From Amblyomma americanum (lineage: Eukaryota > Arthropoda > Arachnida > Ixodida > Ixodidae): a DNA stretch of 64,000 bases. The stretch is taken from the NCBI RefSeq assembly GCF_052857255.1, contig NC_135506.1, positions 76,713,056-76,777,055 on the forward strand. The letters run 5' to 3'. Shown here piece by piece: positions 11,885 to 23,245 of the stretch (its first letter is position 1; each line of letters begins with the position of its first letter). The position numbers and the translations under genes are program-made. The notes below the pieces were generated by a model that was not told the DNA's origin, did no database searches, and was given only the letters and a program-made list of their open reading frames with translations.

Positions 11885-12150
11885 GAAACATCCTTATTGG
11901 TTTATGGTTTATGGGGGTTTAACTTCCCAAAGCGACTCAGGCTATGAGAGACGCCGTAGTGAAGGGCTCCGGAAATTTCGGCCACATGCGGTTCTTTAAC
12001 GTCCACTGACATCGCACAGCACACGGGCCTCTGGAATTTCGCCTCCATCGAAATTCGACCGCCGCGGCCGGGATCGAACCCGCGTCTCTCGGGCCAGCAG
12101 CCGAGCGCCATAACCACTCAGCCACCGCGGCGGCTGAAACATCCATATTG
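11885..12150 (-). repeat. Full-length Ruka-type SINE with 15-bp TSD
   Basis: Reading the minus strand from 12,135, the element begins with 'gccgccgcggtggctgagtg', whose end matches an A box with one change. A B-box 'ggttcgatccc' follows, then the 'gcgatgtcag' body and the 3' block ending 'aaacccccataaaccataa'. It is bounded by direct repeats at 11,885-11,899 (gaaacatccttattg) and 12,136-12,150 (one mismatch). The near-intact TSD and intact head suggest a fairly recent insertion. Confidence 0.9.
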
Positions 12151-14708
12151 CGTCCACACGGACAACTTTGAAAGCTTTACGCCTAATTGGTCGACACTCG
12201 CCCAAGCTTCTGCAACGCTGTACCGAACTGGAGACACGAAACACGGCGTCTCGACCTCATAAAGAGTCTTGTTTTATAAGCTCCGCTGGACCAGGCGCGT
12301 ACGCATGCTCCTTGTGTTATAACGAGGGGAATGTTTTCGCGAGTTACGTGCAGTGCCTCAGGTGCAGCTTTCGAGAGATTTCAGAGTATCAACAGAGGGT
12401 AACAAAAGGTCGATTTTCGAATGAATCCACTGTACACGGTAACTTTCGATGTCTGAAAAACCCGCCAACGATATTTGCACAGGGACAGAGTTTACAGCTA
12501 TGTGCCATTCTGGATGCAAACTGATCAACGGCGATTGCCAGCACTTGTTGCGAACTGATTTGGTTGAAACAAGATGCTGCTGGGTTAACTGCAAAACACT
12601 AACAGCCTCCGTCCCCATCCTGTGAAATAAGTATGCCTGCTTTCCGGCAGGTGTCGTAACAGTAGGATTAAGAAAAATAAATCGCTCAAGTCAGTTATTT
12701 ATCTAGTTTTTTTTTTGTCTCATTGCTTTGCTGCATGTGGTGTGTTTCAGAACAGGACAAGTGCACGTAAGCAGAACCTGTCAGCGACAGGAGGCACAAA
12801 TACGCGATAGGAGTAGAGATTGGAACTGCGAACTTGAAATTTGAATACGCTTTTATGACATCTCACGTAGCCCAAAGATGCAACGTCAAATACTTCATTG
12901 CTAATAGCCAACATGCACTGAAACGCATCTCAATTGTGTTCTATTTGCCATTCTAGACATGGGTCCCAGGAATCCATCCTCTACATGGACTGTTAGCTGG
13001 TATCGACCATGAATAAGTCCCCGGAAAAAGGTGTTTGGACTGTCTGTCACTGTGCGTTATGGAACCCACCAAAGACATCTGGTAGAAGACGGTGAGCATA
13101 TGACCAGCTCAATTTATTTTTCGCCACATAAATACAACAAACATCATTTGGCGATGATTCCTGTTTGTCTTTTTAGGCATATTTTGTGCATCCAAGCGGC
13201 CGAACAGAATGGCTATAAAAGGAAGCAGGGGGTATCGAGATACAGTTCAAACGTGCGATTTCCTTCATGCGATTGCACATTGGCTGAGCAATTGTCAACA
13301 GGGCTCCCGTATTGCAGCCGGAACTTCAATCATTTTCTTCAATGGCCGTTGTTTCTCCCATTCGTCTTCTTCTGTGTACCGATATTTTGGACAGAAAAAC
13401 AAAAGTGCACAACTTAAACTAACACTGTGTATTCTTAAAGCAAGCACGACTAGGATGCAGCCTACCGAATCCGAAACATTACTTTCGTGCACAAAAAAGG
13501 AACTAAGAGACCTTCAACTGTTTGCCACGCCGACGTAAACAGCTTAGCTGCCTTTGTACACTGAATATCGTTTTCGTGCAAAACCTACTGTATCTTAAGG
13601 TGACTGCTTGGGTTACAGGTCGTCTATTAGTGTATTTGGCAATGTTTCCTTAAGCGAGCACATGACATTGTGGTCACCAGACCTGACTGAATACGCATGC
13701 CTTGATGCATTCTTGTGATGGGTAAAAACGTGGAGACGGGGAAAAAAACCCGCACCTCCACCAAATGCAAGGTGGAGTTTATTTGGAGAATCTTCGGAAC
13801 GGGAGCAGGGCCAACAGCAGTCCGCGATCAGCCAATCCAGCCAGGAGCGTGCACTAGGTTATGGCCATGCTGCTCGCGCGTATGCCCGTCTTCTTTACAT
13901 TAGGATTAACATGTGTGTGTGAGTGGGGGGTATATTTACAAAGAAAACCTTTTGCATATTACTATCATCGAATTCGCGATCATTGCCAAGGTCGCTGAGG
14001 CCACTATCCGTTGCTTTTGTTGAAATATTTTTCTAAACGTGCAAGCCACCAACGAACCAGCAAGCTCCGTCACACTGTAAATAACGATAAAGTCGGAAAC
14101 AACGGCACAGTTTAATCAGACACGGACCCACAGGAGTATTGTGTACTTTCTTTTGTATGTGTTTCTCCATCACTACAACAGCTCCACTTGGTCGCTGGCT
14201 TTTAAGTAGCCGGGGAGAAGAAGAGTTAGCGACCTCCTGTCAAGGCGATTGCGATCCAGACGTCAAGCGCCCACGATGAACAACGCACAGTCACAGAAAG
14301 AGAACACCAAGTGCACCTCATCAACGAGGAACCGCGTAGCTTAGATGCGTTATGAACATGGACACGGCGAGCACCTCTGCTACGAGGTCGGCATCGTTTC
14401 CACCAGTCGTCCAGTTTTGTATCCCCGGCACCAAAGTTCATCGCGAAAGCAGCCCCTCTATCGCCACTGAGTTCACGCAGCTGAGCTGGCGAGAGAATAA
14501 AAAAAAAAAAAGAAAGACAACTCTGTCTCTTCCTTTGGTTTTTCTTGCAAACAGCTACAATGGGAAGCCTACAGCACGGACAGCAGCGAAGAGGCCGATC
14601 GCTGTGCCTCTGTCATTTATGGTCGACATACTGATGTTGTACTTACTAGTTTGTTAATTGGCTTTAAATAGCTGACGAATTAATGAAGAATAATTTTGGT
14701 TATTGTCT
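12151..14708. other. Unassigned spacer
   Basis: No supported gene or repeat. Short frames (12,168-12,524; 13,031-13,538) lack known motifs. Around 13,738-13,790 there is a small 'ctccacc'/'ggtggag' inverted repeat in a segment that might be old LTR or DNA-transposon debris. Confidence 0.3.
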
Positions 14709-14799
14709 GAACGAACGAATGAATGAATGAATGAATGAATGAATGAATGAATGAATGAATGAGTGAATGAATGAATGAATGAATGAATGAATGAATGAG
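14709..14799. repeat. (TGAA)n microsatellite
   Basis: About 22 units of a tetranucleotide, with a slightly varied start (gaacgaacg) and a single interrupting 'gagtg'. The tract is open in frame on the minus strand as a run of (HSFI)n, which is not a gene. Confidence 0.95.
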
Positions 14800-16196
14800 A
14801 CGTTATAATGAGAGCTACTTCGAGGTCATTGTCCTCCCATTCAGGAACATAGCTGGTGTACGTAATACCCTTATTGCTTTGCAGTTTCGTTATCCTTTCG
14901 TTCACGGAATCCCTGAAAGAGGTTGTACGCCTCTGGAGGGTTGACGCGAGTCCCGTCGGACTTTACGCAGTCATCGCGAACTGAAATGCACTTTGCGACA
15001 TAGCTGGCAATGGAGCCGAGCTAGATGCCGTAGGAATCGATTCGTCAAATTGTTGCGTTTTCACGCTAGCCTACGCCACACCGAGTAGCCAGCGGATAGA
15101 CAACACAAAAGCGCTTTTAAACACGCCGCCTCCCGTGGCCCATATCAAAGAAAGCTTCTAACTTCATACTGTAGGCGAAGTAAGTGTCTACTGGTCTGTT
15201 TGCATATCGGGCCGCTGAACATGTGCTACTATGACTCGATGGCTCAAAAACCTTTGTGAACAAGACCAGATCGACCAATGCATCTACTCCACACTCCCGA
15301 CGTTACGCGAGACGCAGCCAGATGGCGGGACCTTCGACCCCGGAGGAGGGACGCGTGGTGGGAAGCATCTGCACTGTTATCCGGTCTGTGACCAGCGACG
15401 CGCGCCAACTCGATGCATAATATTAGAACGCACTTAGTGTAAAATCCTAACAGAGAAACTTTAAATGAAAGCGCACTGAAGGAAGTAAACTCGCAGTACA
15501 CGCACACCAAATATCCAGCAGAGAACCTCGTTTCCCCCCCAACATTGTGATCCACGACGACAAAAGCAGCGCACCAACTGCGTCAACTTGCTCAAACATC
15601 TGCTCTAGGACGAAGTGAAACTGTAGCACAACACGTGCAGTCGCGCTACCGACAGACCGTCGCAGAAAAAAAAAAAAACTCCGGGAGAAAAATCAAGCAG
15701 GAAGAAGGCATTCGAGCCTTAATCTTAATTGTTGCTGTTGTTTTTCTAGCGCAGCAATTCAGGCCGCGGCAGGGCGGCCAGTAAAATGACCACTTGCACG
15801 AATCCTTTCACCGCTCCGTCATATACGCAAGTCCATCCCAGCTACCCGCCTACCACCTTGAAAATCTGGATCCACCGTTCCCGCACCCTCGCAGGCCCTC
15901 CTCTCCGTCGGCAACGAACCCACCCCCTCTCCACAGCCTTATTTTCCATTTCCTGCCATACGTACACCTCATCCGTGCTTCTATTCGCGCTTATTTATCA
16001 AACGCTCGCGTACGCTCGCTCACACGCGCCACACACCCCGCCGCGGCCCTGCACTCTTTCATGCGTCATCTCCCTCCACCATTACAACCACGACCGCTGG
16101 GAGCGACAGCAGATTCGCGCTCTGACGGGTTTCCCTCCCTCCCTACGACGCCTTTGTAATCGCGAACCGCTCTCCCCCTCCCCCCACTCCACAGAG
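14800..16196. other. Unassigned spacer
   Basis: No supported feature. It is pyrimidine-rich from 15,800 on, giving proline/serine/threonine-rich chance frames. Confidence 0.3.
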
Positions 16197-16224
16197 CCCC
16201 CCCCCCCCCCCCCCCCCCCCCCCC
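16197..16224. repeat. Poly(C) tract, 28 bp
   Basis: An uninterrupted run of 28 C, the longest homopolymer in the window. Confidence 0.95.
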
Positions 16225-16429
16225 GTCCGGCTTGCCCCTGCACTCCGTAAAGAAATAGCGACGACCGGGAGAAATAACTACGGTACAAAGATAGCGTTCG
16301 CGACGCAACAAGCTGTCGCTCCGTGCAGATGTTCGACTCGCGCACGTACTCTTTGCTTCACCTTCTATCTATCTTTTTTTCCCCGTCGTTCCCAAACTAT
16401 TTTTCTTTCTCCTCTCTTCACCTCCGCCG

Positions 16430-16860
16430 TGCTCTCCGCCTCCGGAGCAATCTGCGGTTCGGCGTGCCGGGCAGGCAGGCAGTGAGCGAGCGCGCTCGCT
16501 CACTGTACGCCCCAGTGGCGCGCTTGAATGCACTGCAAACATCTGCCGTGCGCAAGCCGGCGCGCGCGTTACAAAGTGGCTCGCCGCCGCCTGACACGAC
16601 GCCTTTCTTCTATCTACGAAGCATGTGCGTGCGTACGAGTGGGGGGGGTTCCTCGGCCTCCGGAGCCGCCGGCTTCCCATCTGCCTGCGGACATCCGCCC
16701 CTCTGCTGACGGAATCATTGGCCGCGCAGCTCGCTCGCGACGGCGTGCTGCATGCCTCCGCATCTGCAACTTGTTGCATGCGCCTGGCCCGCCCTCCCTG
16801 CGAAACAACTGTCGCACTGTGTCCTGCCGTTAGGCTTCTGCTTCGTTGCGAATTTTACGC
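16430..16860. other. CpG-rich island
   Basis: Dense CG dinucleotides and overlapping stop-poor frames on both strands, none with a domain I recognise. A candidate promoter region, function unknown. Confidence 0.3.
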
Positions 16861-16867
16861 GCCGAGA

Positions 16868-16894
16868 GGGGGGGGGGTGGGGGGGGGGGGGGGG
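16868..16894. repeat. Poly(G) tract, G10-T-G16
   Basis: A run of 26 G broken by one T, abutting the CpG-rich island. Confidence 0.95.
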
Positions 16895-19040
16895 TATACG
16901 TGCTGGATGCGACCTATGGAACACAGGCGTCGAGTAATCCGACAGTTATTCGCATTAGGTAGTCTAATTACGGTCCCAGGGACTTCGGGAACCAAAGGGG
17001 GTCAGGGCAATGGAAAACGGCCAAAGCATGGTACACGGAGTTTAACTTCCAGAAGCTACTCTCGACTTTAGTGAGGCACGCCCAAGTGGAGGGAGGAAAT
17101 ACCTTCCAAGCAAGGGTATGCTGAATCTCATCATTATCGTCAGCCGAAAGTAATCCTCTGCAGCTCAAAGACCTTTTCTAAAGACATCCAGTTCTCCCAG
17201 TTTTCCGCCAGCGTTTACATACCTAGTATAGTATAATGGCTCAAATATTATCAGGCACCGTCGCAAAAACAGGCCAAAATATAATGCAGTTATGGGGGGG
17301 AGGGGGGGATTTTTAAACATTACGACAGAAGAGTGAGCATGGACAATGTGTCCTGTACTCGGATGTTTCTGCACAGGAGAGGTGATTATCTGGCAACCAA
17401 ATAATGCGCTTTTAGTTCCACAGACATCGGGCACAGTTCCTTTCATGCGAAGCCTGTGAACTGCACCAGCCAGACACGATTACGATTCAGCAAGCAGTAC
17501 ACATCTGGAAAATGTTGTGCACACAAGCGCTGGGGCAACATCGTCTCCTAGACGAAACCTGCTTTCCAGTGATGAAGTAACGATTACTTCATTTCCCATC
17601 GCGCAATTAAGACGGAAGTACGATTTCAGTTAAGGCCATTTGGTGCATGTTATTTTCAAGTAGATTCGCGGAAACAAAAGCAGAGTGCTTCCTAAATTAA
17701 TTTTCTTTTGTTAACACTAACGTGTACTGAAACGTGAAAAGTAAGACAAGCCCGTTTAGACAGGCCACCAAACACGTTATTGGTAAAGCTGTTCGATTAA
17801 TGCAGAAGGCAGACAAGGTACCAGTCATAGGGGCAGTTGCATTTTCAGGACATACCACAGATGCCAGTTTAACGACCACTTCAAAATGAAATACTCCAGA
17901 ACAAATACGCGATACGCGAAACGCAAAACATGGATTGATCTCTAGGTTGCCAATCTCTAGGTTCTTGGTGGGTAGCTGATTGTATTTCCACAGACAGCAG
18001 CTGACAAATTGAATCCGCTCATGCAAATTTAGTTTTCCAGAGGGAGCTGCAAGGCAAGTTGCCTAAATTAATCCTGTATTCTTCATACACATCCGTACAG
18101 AGGCGCTCGGGCCGTTTTTTTGTATAATGATGAAAATTCCCACGTTATGGTTACGGCTATCGTGAAGGGAAAATTCGCCGCGCCGAATGGACTGGCCTCT
18201 GCCGGCACGAAGAATAACGACCTCTTTTACCGCGTAACACATAGATAGGGACAAGTGTTGTTCGTTCCATATACAATCCGCTGACAGTTGATCGAGCCTA
18301 ATGAGAGGAAAAATTCCGTCACCCGGTAATTAACCTAATTCGCAGCACGATCTCAACCCCGTAATGTCCAGCCAATAAAAACTTCGGATAATTCTTATGA
18401 ACTTCCAGAATTTCGTTCTTACTGGTGCCTATATACATATTAGGAATGCAAAAAATAGAGCATTGTTTAGAAAGACGTAATTACAGCGCGAATAAAACTA
18501 ACTTATTGTAACAATCTCTCAATTCCTAAGAACGCTAAAAATCCACAAGCTTTTACTCAAGTGTGTAGCAGTATCGGAAATTGCTTCATCACCTGTCAGT
18601 GCTGCGGCGCGCCCGGTGAAGTTTAGGTTGACTTGCCGTTAGGCATAGCTTTTTGAAATGAGGGGCCATCCACGAAGCATCCATCTTTATGACATTATTT
18701 TGACGAATATGTTAGAAAATGCTGTTTCTACAGTACTGTGAGAAATAGATGTACTTTTGCACCAGAGACGAGAACTATTCACATTTTCACACTCTGTCTT
18801 ACGTGGTATGCTGGCCACTACAGTGTTAAATATGAACAAACGCATGTGAGCGATGTTATTTATCGAGCACACGTGTTAACTCAATCAATGTCTAATCACT
18901 AGCCCCCTGTCTGGGTGGCCACATCGAGCTCGCATTCGTTAACATGTGAACTCTTGCATCCCATTACGTCCACTGCTTGCTGCGCTTTATTAACGGTACC
19001 CAGGGTACTCCTCAGTAGACTATTTTTAATAGACCGTTGA
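16895..19040. other. Unassigned AT-rich spacer
   Basis: Only short chance frames. No repeat boundary, RNA gene or splice pattern that I can support. Confidence 0.3.
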
Positions 19041-19257
19041 TATATAAGTCACAAAGAGAACTGCATCAGCGTTGAAATCAGTATGCATCATACTTGCTGT
19101 TGTGTGTACCGTTTTACAGGTTGCTACTGGTACTGGTTTTACAGGTTACCGGTTAATGGGTTACGGGTTACAAGTCTGCAGGCTGTCGTTTTCTAAGAGA
19201 GAATTGCCAACAGATATACGCGGAGTTCTTTACAAGAAATCTCGAAGACGCTCATAA
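19041..19257 (+). pseudogene. Signal-peptide-like small frame without ATG
   Basis: A 61-codon frame starts at TTG (19,072), not ATG, and would encode KSVCIILAVVCTVLQVATG. That is a hydrophobic run with a small-residue end, like the secretion signal of short arthropod secreted peptides. A basic C-terminus, LYKKSRRRS, follows. A TATATAAG lies at 19,041-19,048, and an initiator-like TCAGC with its A at 19,068 sits at about the right distance, but that would place transcription start only 4 nt before the TTG. It could be a dead gene that lost its start codon, a first exon, or chance. I assign no function. Confidence 0.2.
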
Positions 19258-20710
19258 GAGGAGGATGCGAAAACAGCTGTATAATTTGCTCTCGACCGGT
19301 CCTTTTGCGGCCCGGAGTTTATGCGAAGAACTGCTGTGTTTCGGCTACACGTGACAAAGTTTTACTTCGTTACCAGAGCGGCTAAAGTAAGTGTAACGTC
19401 CAAGGCGCTGCCATTTCTCCCACGTTTCACTAACGTGCAACAAGTGCAATCAAATTCCGAAGTCCTGATCATTGTTACCGCTAAATGAAACAAAAATGTA
19501 TGCGTCATTCTGGAACAGCAAGAAGAATTGCGGGAACTTAAAGTTTATTGTTAGAAATGCGGTTGTGTTCCAAAACGAAATACGCTTAACAACACTGCCA
19601 AGAAAGCCCCTTTCGTGTCCGTGAATGGCGGCTGTACGCTCGACTATAAGCGAGGAGAGACTGTGAAAAGTTTGTGAAAGATAAAAAAAAAAAACCCTGC
19701 CTCAAGTTCCGCTCAGAGTTCTTCCGTCAAGCAGTTTCTCGCATTACTTTTGAGCAGTCATCACTCATCATAACGTAGCAACGGTACAGACAATACAGAT
19801 GCTATTTCTATTAGTCTGCTAGGGGGTAGTCTCATGTAAGGCTAAGAGGAGACGACATTGACAGCAGTAAGCATTCAGACGATATTCCATGATACTGTTG
19901 GCATTAAATAATATTCTTCGTGACGTATGATATCGATGTTGTCCAGTGACGTTAGAATGGCACTGCGCGATGTTGATGACGTTAAATAAAGTGCCATGTC
20001 TCTTTCCACGCACGAATATTTTACCAGCATACACTGCGAGGCAATCGCAACAGCAGCGGAAAATTTCCAGGCCGTTGAAGTGTATCATTCTGAACTGCGT
20101 ACTGAATAAACTGGCCTAAAGTGTTGCGATCGGCAGCTCCCTTCCACGATCTCTCCAGTCGAGAAAACTTTTTTCATATAGTTAAAATTAAACGGCAGAT
20201 AACAGCAAGATACCGCAGTTATGTGCGGTTGCGAAACATCCATTGGTTTATTATTCGGTATATATACCATTAGAGTGCACACAATGGCGTCCGTTATTAA
20301 AGCTCAGTAAATATTGCAGAAATTGAGAATTCCGTTAGGCAACGCAGCTGACTTGCTCACCTCAGTTCGTCATTCCCCAATGGCGTTAATAGTCTACTGA
20401 ACAAGTGAACCTTAGTTTCAGTTACTCTTTAAAGTGGGACCGGACAATGCTTCTTTCCGTAACGCCCCAAATGTGAATAAAAGTTTCCAACCCATGCAGC
20501 AACTTCCGTTACTTCTCTAGGACGGCTCACGTAAGAGAAGGTTCATTGTTTCTTAGTGCAGCAATTTCAGGAACCGCCAGTTACGCATGCGTAATCAATA
20601 TGTGCCATGCACTTAGGGTTAACGCACATGCAACTAGCGAAAGGTACGAGTCCAAGGCGAGAACTACGCCTACGTGTTACTGCTAGCACGTGAAGGGAGA
20701 GGTGACTTAC
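19258..20710. other. Unassigned spacer
   Basis: No supported feature. Confidence 0.3.
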
Positions 20711-20849
20711 CGCCGCGAAGCCGGGCCGAGGTAGGGTCAATGATCGCTCTACGATTCCTGGCTCGGGATCATCGGGAAATCCAGAAGACAATGTAGCCTT
20801 CGAGTCGCACCACCAGGATCCCACGATGCAGTTCCGTAACGAGGAGCAG
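20711..20849. other. Possible exon region bounded by outward splice donors
   Basis: On the minus strand, GCGGCG followed by GTAAGTCACC (junction 20,711/20,710) is a good donor site, with an open frame reading into it (...PDDPEPGIVERSLTLPRPGFAA). On the plus strand, GAGCAG followed by GTAAGCC (junction 20,849/20,850) is another. No acceptor or protein family confirms either, so this is only a lead for a host exon next to the GC-rich block that follows. Confidence 0.15.
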
Positions 20850-21299
20850 GTAAGCCTATCTCGCCAGACAGACTAAACAACGCGGTACTACCGCTGCCCA
20901 ATGTTCTACGGGTAACGTCCTTTAAAGGTGCCGACAACGTCAGGGTTCTCCAGAATTCACAGAACTTCACGGAAGGGAGGTAAATACCCAGGGGGAAAAC
21001 AAATCTCGCGCATCTTCCCCAAAAAAACCAAGAGGTCAGGAAGACAGCAGATGAGCGAGCCACAGTACGCAGAGCAAGGCAAGCGTCACCGCATGCTGCG
21101 GTCCGGTCGTAACGAACCGGCAAACAAAATGAGGCCTCAAAGGCTTAAAGGGGACAAAAAAGATCAACGGCTAACATGAAAGGAAAGGAAGGGTTGAAAC
21201 CGTTAGAGAAAACGACGACATGGGTAGAGGTGCTAGACAAACTACCAGTTTGTCACGGTGCGATGGGAAAGGGGGCAAGCAAGACGGTAGCCAGGAGTC

Positions 21300-22373
21300 T
21301 GTCGGGAGAGGAGGGGGTTGAACCAAGCCGTTGGTCGGTGGGGGGCCGGTCGAGGGGTGTGGACGTGGGGGTGGGTGGGGGAAGAAGTCAACGGCAGCGA
21401 CCCCAGACACGCGAAAAAGCACCCGCAGTACCGGGGGAAATACGCCGAGACGTCGACGAACTCCGGGCGCCATGGCGACTGGCGCGGCGTCGTCTGCTCC
21501 GCGCGTCGCGCTCGTCTGCTGCCGGGGCCGGGGCTCCCTATTTCCCACCCCTATCCCCCTCCTCACTTTCCCGCGCGCGCAGTAGGGGGCTGCAGCCCAT
21601 TGTTGCCTACCCGCCTTTCTCCCTCCGCGAACCTCTCTCTCCTGAAGTATCGCGCTCTCTCCGCTTACTCTCGCATATGTCTGCTCTCTCGCTCTCTTTA
21701 CACTCACTCTCTCTGCCCTCACCCCTCGTGCGCCTGCGCAGACGGAACCTTCAGAGAGGAGAAGGAAAGGCGTGCAAGCTGAAATGGCCTAACATGGAGA
21801 TAATAAAAAAGAACGACTAAGGTAGAAGCGTGAGAGGGTCGAGAAAAGGCCAGAGAGTTGGGAGAGGTGTGAGGAGAGTGTGAACGTGACGTCAGATGCC
21901 CTCCGCTACGTCGTCACAATGGATCGATACTTGCTGGGAGTGGTACGGCGTACGAGGGTGCGGCGCCCGGTGTGACGGGGACCGGTGCATTATTGGTCAG
22001 ACCAGCTGGGTGCGATCCGGAAAGGTGGCGGAGTCGCCGGTTCGGATGTGCTCAGCTGTTCTGATGGGGGAGCCGGTTGATATCAAGCCGCTTGATTGGT
22101 CTGGGTCGAGCGACGCGCCGCGGAAACGTGCGAAGACCGAACCAGAAAGGGACGTGGTGGGCACATTTTTTATACCTCTTCTTAGCACACGCTCTTCAGG
22201 CTCACGCTATAACCTTTCGGTGTCAACATAATCATTATCGACAGCATCAGTAGCCAGCCGCAGCCAGGTTATTCCGACAAATTTCCCACGCTGGTCGTTA
22301 CATCTCACGTTCGGTCGTCCTAAATTCTCCGTCCCCTGGTATTCACTCCGAAACCCTAGTAGACCACCTGTTG
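21300..22373. other. CpG-rich island abutting the Gypsy insertion
   Basis: A long GC/CpG-rich block with overlapping frames on both strands and no recognisable domain. The Gypsy element is inserted at its downstream edge. A promoter or first-exon role for a gene outside the window is possible but unproven. Confidence 0.3.
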
Positions 22374-22712
22374 GCAGTGTTACGTCTCGCCTACCTACGA
22401 CGCGCGGTATAGCCGGCGCGGATGCAACGGACGCCGCGGCTTCGTTCATCGCCGCCGCGACGCCTCCCGCCAAGCGCGTCCAGGCATGTTTCAGTGCCAC
22501 GTGTCGTCGTGCGTGCGTGTGTGTGTGTGTGCTTGTTTTGCCCACGCTTGTCAAAGCGCGGCAGCCGGGGAGAGGAGCTCCTCAACTGGGAGGCGAGGAG
22601 GTCTGACCGGCGCCGGCCTGGCGGACGCGCCCGTCACGCCTGAACATGTTCAAGCGTCGCCGTATCGGATGACTCTTCCCAAGCCGTTCCCTCTTGCCCT
22701 CGACTCCGAGGG

Positions 22713-22720
22713 TATAAAAA
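22713..22720 (+). promoter_or_regulatory. TATA box of the 5' LTR
   Basis: TATAAAAA preceded by a GC-rich segment. Transcription should begin about 25-30 bp downstream (near 22,740), defining the U3/R border. The same box is at 27,298-27,305 in the 3' LTR. Confidence 0.7.
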
Positions 22721-22809
22721 AAGACAGCTGCGCCGGACGCGAGAGAGCCTTCGATTCCTTCCTTCGAGTAACGTGGTCGCCCTGACCGGCTGCTCTTTTG
22801 CGATGCCAG

Positions 22810-22815
22810 AATAAA
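22810..22815 (+). promoter_or_regulatory. Polyadenylation signal in the LTR
   Basis: AATAAA about 70 bp downstream of the expected transcription start. The working copy is its twin in the 3' LTR at 27,395-27,400. Confidence 0.65.
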
Positions 22816-22932
22816 CAAGTTGTTCTGTTGCCAGTCGACTCATCCTTTGCCGGGACCTTCGGATGTTTCCAGCTTTGCCCCAGGCCGCCAGGCCAACGCT
22901 ACCCTTGGGGCTTGCAACCCAAATGCAACAAC

Positions 22933-22950
22933 TGGTTGCCAGCGGTGAGA
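22933..22950 (+). promoter_or_regulatory. Candidate primer-binding site
   Basis: Two bases after the 5' LTR comes tggttgccagcggtgaga, beginning with the TGG expected to pair with a tRNA 3'-CCA. I could not match it to a particular tRNA with certainty. It has partial resemblance to an initiator-Met type site. Confidence 0.45.
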
Positions 22951-23245
22951 TCCCGACAACGGAGGCCAGCAGCGAAGATATGCGGTCAACTGTATGCTGA
23001 GCAGCACAACGACCATCCGGGAGCAGTGCAACGAGCCCTGTGTGATGACTGGTTGCCTGCAGCGGAACGACTGCGCTGAATTCGTGGCTGCGAGGTTTGG
23101 TGAGTGCGGGACTTTCTTCTTCTGAGTTTTGCCAGGCTTTTGTTAGTGTCAGAAACAGAGCTGGTAATTGTGGTTGTCGTTGCTGCCGGGTTAGTTTGCG
23201 GCAAGACAATAGTAGGCAGTAGAGAAAGCAGCATTCGGAGCAGCC

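Larger units (their letters stand above)
22378..22930 (+). repeat. 5' LTR of the Gypsy element
   Basis: 553 bp, starting TGTTACG and ending TGCAACA, with the TG...CA ends needed for integration. It carries its own promoter (TATAAAAA at 22,713-22,720) and polyadenylation signal (AATAAA at 22,810-22,815). A short (GT)n run lies at about 22,515-22,530. Very GC-rich upstream of the TATA box. Confidence 0.95.

Noticed and set aside
14654..14905. (HSFI)n peptide as a repeat protein
   Set aside because: Translation of the TGAA microsatellite.
21171..21820. Frames of 183-214 codons in the GC-rich block
   Set aside because: Overlapping on both strands with Arg/Pro/Ser-rich content and no domain. GC-rich DNA has few stops, so length alone is not evidence.
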